Of a stretch of DNA of 6,373 nt, positions 1 through 5,311 are shown piece by piece (position 1 is the first letter of the stretch; the number at the start of each line of letters is the position of its first letter). Both the position numbers and the translations under genes were made by a program. The notes under the pieces are model-generated. The model did no database searches and was not told where the DNA came from. It saw only the letters and a program-made list of their open reading frames with translations. Source of the stretch: Planctomycetota bacterium (GTDB taxonomy: Bacteria > Planctomycetota > Brocadiia > SM23-32); assembly GCA_018400625.1 (NCBI GenBank), contig JAGYMJ010000105.1, forward strand, positions 1-6,373. The letters run 5' to 3'.

Positions 1-50
1 AATGCTTTTACAATTTGACTTGGAGTCAATCCAGATAGTGCTATTCCCTT
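1..50. other. AT-rich unassigned left edge with an in-frame stop
   Basis: This stretch has 18 G+C in 50 bases, well below the GC-rich coding sequence that starts right after it. In the frame of the downstream beta-helix protein it contains a TAG at 36-38. The other plus frames give only short peptides: one opens with ATG at 2 and runs out of frame with the beta-helix gene to a TAA near 116, and another has a TGA at 16-18. On the minus strand a short ATG-initiated frame (ATG at 74-72) stays open to the left edge, but it is too short to identify. The segment could be the end of another gene, a rearrangement junction, a frameshifted part of the beta-helix gene or an assembly artefact. I see no terminal inverted repeat or tRNA. 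Confidence 0.4.
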
Positions 51-2606
51 ACGGCCTTCCTGAACGGGCGCCATGGGATTCTGCTCTACATCGGGGGGGA
101 GAGCGGGCGCGTCTATAATTCGGTTTCGTGGGGGAATTCCAGCGACTTCCAGCTCAAGGCGGGTCAAGAAAATCTCGCCGAACGTTCGGTCGGTGCGGGA
201 TCATGGGCTTCAGATGCGGTTTCCCGGAGTGCTGTTCATTCCCTCATTGGGCATATCCGCGAGCTGGGACCGCGATATCGCGACAACATCCACCTGGCCG
301 ATCATCCTGACCTGGACCTGGACGCGGAGTTCGCCGATCCGGCCAATCACGATTACCGCCTCCAATCGACCTCGCGCTTCCGGGGGCAGGCCGGCGACGG
401 CAGCGACCTCGGCCCCTATCCCTACGAGCCCAACATCTTTTATCTTTCGGAAGACGGCGACGATAATGACGACGGACTTTCCGTAGCGGCGGCCTGGGGC
501 AGTCTCGGCCACGCCCTGAACCAGCTCTCTTCCGGTGATACCCTCTATATCGCGCCGGGCGAATACTCGGTCGAAGCGCCGTCCGCCATCTCCGGCAACG
601 GCAACGATGAGGTGAGCGTGCGCGGACGCGGGCATGGCACGGTTTCTCTCTCCGGCCCCGTGCGCGTCGATGGCGCTTCGGTCAGCTTCACCAGGCTGAC
701 CTTCCGCGACACGGTGGGCATTTCCGGTGCGGAACGCGCCGAGCTGGACAGCTGCCGGCTCCTGGGCGGGCCTGTGGCGGTTGACGTGGATAACGTTGCA
801 AATCTTCGCGTGACGCACAGTGTTTTCAGAGGCTTTTCCCAGGCGGGGATCAATCTTCAGCGCACCCCGGCTCTGTTGGCTCGGGGTAACTACTTCGACA
901 ACTCGGGTGCTCCGGCCCTGATGACCGATCTTGACGAGTCGATCCTTCACAGCGACTACAACGTTTATGCGGCGGATGGACATGTGATCCGCTCCGAAGG
1001 CCGTATATATGGACTCCGAGAATCCCCCGGGGATCATGACCGTTATTCGGCGGTGGCCGCTGCGCCGTTCCCCGAAGACGGAGCGGCACGCTCGGCCGAC
1101 GACACCGGCCTCGCCGTAGCCGGTCCCTATGGTACCGCGATCGGCCCTTACAATCCTGCTGCGGACTTCGATCATGACGAGGTGCGGCTCGCCGGGCCGC
1201 GTGTGCATTCGACTACTGCGACCACGGCCAACATCGAATGGTGGACTTCTGCGCGTGTCGGCCTTTCCGTTGCCTGGGGCAGGAGCGCGAACCTGGGAGA
1301 AGGCGAGGAGATTACGGCGCACCTGGCGGGATCGTTCAGCCTCACCGGCCTCGAACCGGACACCGAGTATTTCTTCCACCTCGGTATCGACGCGCCCTTT
1401 GAGGTTCTGGATTCGTTCCCCGGGGCGGACGTGTCTGAAAATGGTGTGACTGTATCTTTCCGCACCCTGGCGGAGGATACTGAACCGGCCGTGTATTATG
1501 TTGCGCCGGACGGCGACAACAGCAAGAGCGGCCTGAGCCGGGAAGATGCCTGGAGGACGGTCAACCACGCCGCCGACAGGGCGCGGCCCGGAGACACCGT
1601 CAAGATCGCGGGCGGGACATACCACGAGTCCGTGCGTGTTCGCGCCACCGGCGACGAAGACAAGCCCATCACCTTCACGTCGGTTACCGGCGAAAAGGTG
1701 GTCTTCGACGGCTACGAGCGCACGTTGACGAACGTCTTTTATGTGACCGACAAGGCGCACATCAATATCGACGGGTTTTACTTCACCGACCTTGCCCGCG
1801 GCGGCACGCTTCCCTGGCCCGGCGGGCGCAACGGAGCGATCGTACTGTACCGCTCCAACGACATCAACATTACGCGGTGCTACCTCGACGGCAGCGGCGC
1901 CGGGCCGTATTCGCCCGGGTTGCTCCAGGCGCACCACTCTTCCGACGTGCTGGTGAAAAACTGCGTCATCTTTTCATCCATGGGCGGCGGTATCGGTTTT
2001 GCCGCTTCGCCCAACATGCGCATCGAGAACAACGTGTTCTTCCGCAACTTCATCAGCCACATCAGCGAGGTTATCAACACCCCCGACCAGAAGTTCACTA
2101 TCAAGAACAACATCTTCACCGACAATCTGCCTCGAAAGGCGGGTGGAAGTTTTTTGAACATCGGACGTGTCGAATCGATGGTCGAGGACAACAATGTTTT
2201 CTACCTTCGGATGCCCATCGAGGAGCGGAACATGTGGATGTTCTACGACAAAGTGGCCTATGAGCGTGCGGCCCGGGCAGAAATTTACGCTGTGGATTTC
2301 GACCCGGAAGAACCCTATGCCGTGCAAGAACTGCGGCGATGGACCTATCCTGAGTATCGTGAAACGTTCAACCCCGACAGCACATCTTTCGCTGCCGACC
2401 CGGCGTTCGAGGGGACGCTGGACATGGAGCGTGTCGATGAGGACGGGAACCCCATCTATATCATCGATCAGTTCAGGGGGCGGATCGGCCGTGACCCTGA
2501 CCTTGAGCATGACTTCAACATCCTGTTCGCTACGAACCCCGAGGTTGTTGAGCGCGACATCGGCCTTCAGCGCGAGGCGTTCGAGGATTTCCACTTCGCC
2601 CGGTAG
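39..2606 (+). CDS. Two-module right-handed beta-helix (DUF1565-like) protein with a fibronectin-III-like domain, 5' end missing or disrupted
   Basis: The frame is open from codon 39 to the TAG at 2604-2606, 855 residues. Modules in order are: beta-helix rungs (about 51-240, e.g. NGRHGILLYIGG, VYNSVSWGNSSDF); a closing segment (HDYRLQSTSRFRGQAGDGSD); a DUF1565-like start (432-566, FYLSEDGDDNDDG then GDTLYIAPGEY); beta-helix rungs to about 1010; an FnIII-like domain (about 1190-1470, TANIEWWTS, LTGLEPDTEYFFHL); a second DUF1565-like start (1488-1622, YYVAPDGD then GDTVKIAGGTY); Asn-rich rungs to about 2200 (NMRIENNVFFRNF, KFTIKNNIFTDN); and an acidic C-terminal region. Such proteins are usually extracellular and bind or cleave polysaccharide; no catalytic residues can be assigned here. 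The first ordinary start in frame is GTG 612, but it lacks a ribosome binding site and falls inside the first module, so it is unlikely to be the natural start. No signal peptide is visible. The gene is truncated, frameshifted or disrupted upstream. Its 3' end overlaps the convergent methyltransferase gene by 40 bp. Confidence 0.75.
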   Translation, partial: CYSLTAFLNGRHGILLYIGGESGRVYNSVSWGNSSDFQLKAGQENLAERSVGAGSWASDAVSRSAVHSLIGHIRELGPRYRDNIHLADHPDLDLDAEFADPANHDYRLQSTSRFRGQAGDGSDLGPYPYEPNIFYLSEDGDDNDDGLSVAAAWGSLGHALNQLSSGDTLYIAPGEYSVEAPSAISGNGNDEVSVRGRGHGTVSLSGPVRVDGASVSFTRLTFRDTVGISGAERAELDSCRLLGGPVAVDVDNVANLRVTHSVFRGFSQAGINLQRTPALLARGNYFDNSGAPALMTDLDESILHSDYNVYAADGHVIRSEGRIYGLRESPGDHDRYSAVAAAPFPEDGAARSADDTGLAVAGPYGTAIGPYNPAADFDHDEVRLAGPRVHSTTATTANIEWWTSARVGLSVAWGRSANLGEGEEITAHLAGSFSLTGLEPDTEYFFHLGIDAPFEVLDSFPGADVSENGVTVSFRTLAEDTEPAVYYVAPDGDNSKSGLSREDAWRTVNHAADRARPGDTVKIAGGTYHESVRVRATGDEDKPITFTSVTGEKVVFDGYERTLTNVFYVTDKAHINIDGFYFTDLARGGTLPWPGGRNGAIVLYRSNDINITRCYLDGSGAGPYSPGLLQAHHSSDVLVKNCVIFSSMGGGIGFAASPNMRIENNVFFRNFISHISEVINTPDQKFTIKNNIFTDNLPRKAGGSFLNIGRVESMVEDNNVFYLRMPIEERNMWMFYDKVAYERAARAEIYAVDFDPEEPYAVQELRRWTYPEYRETFNPDSTSFAADPAFEGTLDMERVDEDGNPIYIIDQFRGRIGRDPDLEHDFNILFATNPEVVERDIGLQREAFEDFHFAR
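432..566 (+). repeat. Coding repeat, copy 1: DUF1565-like module start
   Basis: This is a 45-codon segment that aligns without gaps to the 45 codons at 1488-1622. I count 18 identical residues of 45, including shared DGD, GLS, AW, HA, GDT and the closing Tyr. It marks the first strands of a beta-helix module and shows that the protein carries two diverged copies of the same architecture. Confidence 0.7.
1488..1622 (+). repeat. Coding repeat, copy 2: DUF1565-like module start
   Basis: This is the second copy of the 45-codon module start described at 432-566. It follows the FnIII-like domain directly and leads into the Asn-rich beta-helix rungs. Its sequence (YYVAPDGD, then GDTVKIAGGTY) is closer to the usual DUF1565 consensus than copy 1. 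Confidence 0.7.
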
Positions 2607-3334
2607 GGATTGCCTATAAGCAAAATTCTTCCCGGGAAAAGCGTCCTGATCTGATATTTTACGCCGTTGGGCTGTGCTGTTTTTATAAGATCACGTAACT
2701 CTCGATTTGTAAAACCTTTGCGGATTGAAACAAGCCCGTCGTGGCGCGCGAAATTGTTTTGGGGAAAGAGAAAACTGATGAGATAATATGCCGTGTAAGA
2801 CAGGCGACGGCGTTGGAGGTCATTGAAAATGATGGTTGCGTGCGAGAATCTTGAAAGATACTGTATAAGCTCAATAATCTGCGGGTCTCTAAGATGGTGG
2901 AGCAGGTGGTTGGCAAATATAAAATCAATGGGTTTCAGATCATCGATGAATCTCATATCGCGATGCAGGATTTTCAGATGGGTTACAGAACCATAATGTT
3001 TTCGGGCATATCGAACCACTCTCCGATCGTGATCGCAGGCTGAAATCCTGAGTTTCAGGTTTTTATCACGGCAATAGTTAAGCAGCCAGGCGGCTGTTTC
3101 GCAGGCGCCCGCCCCTAAATCAACCAGGTGATATTCGCGCTCGGGCCGGCGCTGCATGGCCCTGATAACGTAAAGGGTGAGTATGGATCTGACGCGCGTC
3201 ATGCAGCGGTTCAGGATTTCAAACAGGGCGAGTGTATTTTCCAGCATGTAAAGGTCGGAGTCCGGAAAATCCATCAGCTCGGACTCTTCTGTTCGGTTGC
3301 TCAAATCCGGGGGAAGCAGCATAGGTTTATTCAT
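2567..3334 (-). CDS. SAM-dependent methyltransferase, type III PKS-associated family
   Basis: This 255-residue class I methyltransferase is the fourth gene of the operon. Motif I is VDLGAGACETAAWL (71-84), and the acidic residue closing strand beta2 lies in SACDHD (98-103). The N-terminal ELMDFPDSD (19-27), the ANHLLHHL (141-148) and the HDGLVSIRKGFTNREL (198-213) resemble methyltransferases encoded next to bacterial type III PKSs. A moderately hydrophobic stretch at 178-190 (LSYTAYYLISFLF) could contact a lipid substrate or membrane. The likely role is O- or C-methylation of the polyketide-derived phenol; SrsB is the functional analogue I have in mind. The start ATG overlaps the stop of the preceding methyltransferase (ATGA, 3334-3331), and only a weak purine-rich stretch precedes it, so translational coupling is likely. 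The last 12 residues (from Tyr244) are read from the strand opposite the beta-helix gene and may be an acquired tail. Confidence 0.85.
   Translation of the reverse strand: MNKPMLLPPDLSNRTEESELMDFPDSDLYMLENTLALFEILNRCMTRVRSILTLYVIRAMQRRPEREYHLVDLGAGACETAAWLLNYCRDKNLKLRISACDHDRRVVRYARKHYGSVTHLKILHRDMRFIDDLKPIDFIFANHLLHHLRDPQIIELIQYLSRFSHATIIFNDLQRRRLSYTAYYLISFLFPQNNFARHDGLVSIRKGFTNRELRDLIKTAQPNGVKYQIRTLFPGRILLIGNPYRAKWKSSNASR
2585..2599 (+). repeat. 15-bp direct repeat, copy 1
   Basis: The sequence ggatttccacttcgc occurs here and again, identically, at 3485-3499, exactly 900 bp away. Flanking bases differ on both sides. This copy sits in the convergent overlap, where it encodes part of the beta-helix C-terminus on plus and the methyltransferase C-terminus on minus. 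Confidence 0.6.
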
Positions 3335-4068
3335 ACTCTTTTTGTCGCGATGATGGTTTCAGTTATACCGAAAAAATGACGCTTTGATCGGGTTATTTTA
3401 AGACCGTGTGCGGCGAATTTCTCATGCAGTTCTGATCGGTTCGGAAACCGTGACAGGCTTTCGGCGATATATCCGTACGTGTCCGGATTTCCACTTCGCA
3501 AGAGTCCCCACATCCCGCACCACAGTGCGAGCAGATGGAGTTCCATATCTGCGCACAATGGATTGTTGAAGCGCGAAAAATCCAGTACTGCAACGATGCC
3601 GTTGGGCGCCAGCAGACGTTGAATTTCACAAAAAGCACCGTTGATATCCGGGGCGTTGCGGAGTCCATACCCTACAGTGATCAGGTGAAAATCCTCCGCC
3701 GGCAGACCGGTATCAGCCATATCCTTCTGGAGGAATTGGATCGATGCGGCAGGCCCCAGACGTTTATCGGCCTGTTTCAGCATCGGCTCGGCCAGATCCA
3801 GTGCGATGATATTGCAATCAGGATATTTTTCCATCAAAAGTTCGGTCAAATCACCGTTTCCGCATGCCAGATCAAGGCATTGAGGTTGCCTGATGTCCGG
3901 CAGAGCATCGATCATTTTTCTTTTCCAGACCCTGTCTCTTCCCAGTGACAGGACTTTGCTCATGGCCCCGTATTCCGGAGCGATGGCGGAGAAAAGATAC
4001 CTGTTGAATATTTGCTTACGCTCCGGCGTATTCAAATAATCGCGCGATCTCAGGTTGAATTTCGTCAT
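3331..4068 (-). CDS. UbiE/MenG-like class I methyltransferase (quinone/phenol C-methylase family)
   Basis: This is the third gene of the operon. The UbiE/COQ5/MenG family methylates ring carbons of benzoquinols and naphthoquinols using SAM. Family marks, numbered from the start chosen here, are YGAMSKVLSLGRDRVWKR (33-50, the family's YDxMNxxxSxGxxRxWR), motif I LDLACGNGDL (65-74), ITVGYGLRNAPD (130-141), VLDFSRF (161-167) and YGYIAESLSRFP (198-209). The ATG at 4068-4066 gives 245 residues. It is preferred over the ATG at 4101, which gives 256 residues and overlaps the monooxygenase gene, because AAGG lies 8 nt upstream of 4068 while the 4101 start has no clear ribosome binding site. The usual YD and N of the N-terminal motif are replaced by YG and S, which suggests a diverged paralogue. 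Its place between a monooxygenase and a second methyltransferase suggests methylation of the type III PKS product rather than respiratory quinone synthesis, which is inferred. Confidence 0.88.
   Translation of the reverse strand: MTKFNLRSRDYLNTPERKQIFNRYLFSAIAPEYGAMSKVLSLGRDRVWKRKMIDALPDIRQPQCLDLACGNGDLTELLMEKYPDCNIIALDLAEPMLKQADKRLGPAASIQFLQKDMADTGLPAEDFHLITVGYGLRNAPDINGAFCEIQRLLAPNGIVAVLDFSRFNNPLCADMELHLLALWCGMWGLLRSGNPDTYGYIAESLSRFPNRSELHEKFAAHGLKITRSKRHFFGITETIIATKRV
3485..3499 (+). repeat. 15-bp direct repeat, copy 2
   Basis: This is identical to 2585-2599. Here it lies inside the UbiE-like gene, where the minus strand reads LRSGNPD, a segment that fits the family. This is therefore the likely native context of the sequence within the operon. 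Confidence 0.6.
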
Positions 4069-4076
4069 TTTTTTTG

Positions 4077-4080
4077 CCTT
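4077..4080 (-). promoter_or_regulatory. Ribosome binding site deciding the UbiE-like start
   Basis: AAGG on the minus strand is followed by 8 nt (C and seven A) and then the ATG at 4068. It lies just after the monooxygenase stop codon (4084-4082). It supports the downstream ATG over the overlapping one at 4101. Confidence 0.6.
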
Positions 4081-4081
4081 G

Positions 4082-5308
4082 TTAATTAATGAAGCCGGCA
4101 TGGGGCCGGTTGAGGCGATTGAAAGGTATATTCAGCATGGCAAAATGCGGGGCAAGTTTCTCACGCAGCGGCGATTTGAGCAGAATTCGGCGCAGCAATA
4201 CACTGCGGATGGTTGAAGCCCGGGCTCCGGTACGGGTTCCCACCCACATGCCGAGTGCGGAACGACGCCGGGCCGAGCGCGCTGCACGACGGCGGCGAAA
4301 GTCATAGTTGTTTAATATTTCTTCGTGCTCACTTTCGCTTCGGTTCAACAGTTCCGGCAGCAGAGATGCAAGGAATTCAGCGTCGGCAAATCCGGTGTTC
4401 ATGCCCTGCCCCCCGATGGGACTCATCACATGGGCGGCGTCTCCGGCCAGTATTGTTCGATCGGCCCACAGCCGGCTGACGCTGATTTTTTCCGGCTCGA
4501 AATAAAATATCGGCGAGCATCGGAGCCCGGCAATATCCTTTCCACTCAAAAGAAGCGTCTGTTGTTCCAGCCACCCCTTATCTGTTTTTGCATTATTTTC
4601 ACCGTCCAAAAGCGCAATCCAGCGGCGTTTTTTGTCCGGTAGAGGGAACGACTCCAGTGACCCGTGTTGAGTGAAAAACAGGTGCGCTTCATCACCCCAG
4701 CCGGTTGTGTCTTCGTAGTCGGCCATAACGAACGACAGGCCATAGGGACGGCGTTTAAAGTGTATGCCCATCATTTTCCTGGTGGGGCTGTCGGCGCCGT
4801 CAGTTCCCACCAGCCATTGGGCGTTGACCGTCTCTGTCCGGTTGTTTCCCGTGATATCTTTTAATTTCGCCCGAACATGTTGTTCACCGCTCTGCAATTT
4901 AATAAGCTCCGTGCCACGCTGAAAAGTCACGCTCGGATGCCGTTGAAGGGCTTCTTCGAGTGTTTTCATGGTTTTTGACTGCGGCAGTGTGAGGATGAAT
5001 CGGTAGCGTGACGGGATCTGATTGAAGCTCAGAGACCCTGCACGACCGCGATCATCGTGAACGACAGCTTCTTGAACTTTTACGCCCTGGTTCGTCATTT
5101 CGCAGTGCAGACCGGCCAGTCTCAGGATTTCCAGCGAAGGTGGTGTGATCCCGATAGCTCTCGACCAGTCGATAGTTTGGGCGCGTTTTTCGATCAGCAG
5201 GCAGCGGATCCCACGTTGGCCCAGAAAGTTGGCCAGGAGCAAACCGACCGGCCCGGCGCCGACGATCATGACCGGCCAATGCGGGTTGGTGTCGTATTTA
5301 TGGCGCAT
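4082..5308 (-). CDS. Class A FAD-dependent aromatic monooxygenase (PHBH-like fold)
   Basis: This 408-residue flavoprotein is the second gene of the operon. It shows the three fingerprints of group A flavin monooxygenases: the dinucleotide-binding VGAGPVG (16-22), the NAD(P)H/FAD-contacting VGTDGADSPTRK (167-178) and the FAD-ribityl motif LAGDAAHVMSPIGGQGMN (287-304). The family uses NAD(P)H and O2 to hydroxylate phenols. In the S. griseus phenolic-lipid pathway the comparable enzyme (SrsC) hydroxylates an alkylresorcinol-derived ring toward a hydroquinone, and the same role is inferred here. No signal peptide or clear membrane span is visible. A very basic segment, FRRRRAARSARRRS (337-350), follows the FAD domain. 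The gene starts 4 nt after the PKS stop codon, with GGAG 8 nt before the ATG lying inside the PKS 3' end. It ends 13 nt before the preferred start of the methyltransferase gene. Geranylgeranyl-reductase-type flavoproteins are a less likely alternative, since the DG and GD motifs fit hydroxylases. Confidence 0.9.
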   Translation of the reverse strand: MRHKYDTNPHWPVMIVGAGPVGLLLANFLGQRGIRCLLIEKRAQTIDWSRAIGITPPSLEILRLAGLHCEMTNQGVKVQEAVVHDDRGRAGSLSFNQIPSRYRFILTLPQSKTMKTLEEALQRHPSVTFQRGTELIKLQSGEQHVRAKLKDITGNNRTETVNAQWLVGTDGADSPTRKMMGIHFKRRPYGLSFVMADYEDTTGWGDEAHLFFTQHGSLESFPLPDKKRRWIALLDGENNAKTDKGWLEQQTLLLSGKDIAGLRCSPIFYFEPEKISVSRLWADRTILAGDAAHVMSPIGGQGMNTGFADAEFLASLLPELLNRSESEHEEILNNYDFRRRRAARSARRRSALGMWVGTRTGARASTIRSVLLRRILLKSPLREKLAPHFAMLNIPFNRLNRPHAGFIN

Positions 5309-5311
5309 GGA

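Noticed and set aside
1..74. Short minus-strand frame from ATG at 74 to the left edge as the start of a mobile-element protein
   Set aside because: It is only about 24 codons and in register with the beta-helix frame for half its length; no family can be recognised.
73..486. 137-codon open frame on the plus strand
   Set aside because: It overlaps the beta-helix frame, which reads recognisable protein over the same bases; this translation is Arg/Ser/Pro/Thr-rich and has no recognisable motif.
210..1937. 575-codon open frame on the minus strand
   Set aside because: It is in exact codon register with the beta-helix gene on plus. It stays open because that gene rarely uses TTA, CTA or TCA, as expected in GC-rich coding sequence. 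Its translation shows no recognisable domain.
1974..2594. 206-codon open frame on the minus strand
   Set aside because: It lies antisense to the second beta-helix module, whose plus-strand reading has clear Asn-rich rungs; the antisense product has no recognisable motif.
2626..2640. Palindrome ttcccgggaa near the convergent gene ends as a bidirectional terminator
   Set aside because: It has a five-base arm with no loop and no T-tract, and it lies inside the methyltransferase coding sequence (FPGRI).
4069..4101. Upstream ATG at 4101 for the UbiE-like gene
   Set aside because: It would overlap the monooxygenase by 20 bp and has no ribosome binding site, while the ATG at 4068 has AAGG at good spacing and leaves the family domain intact.
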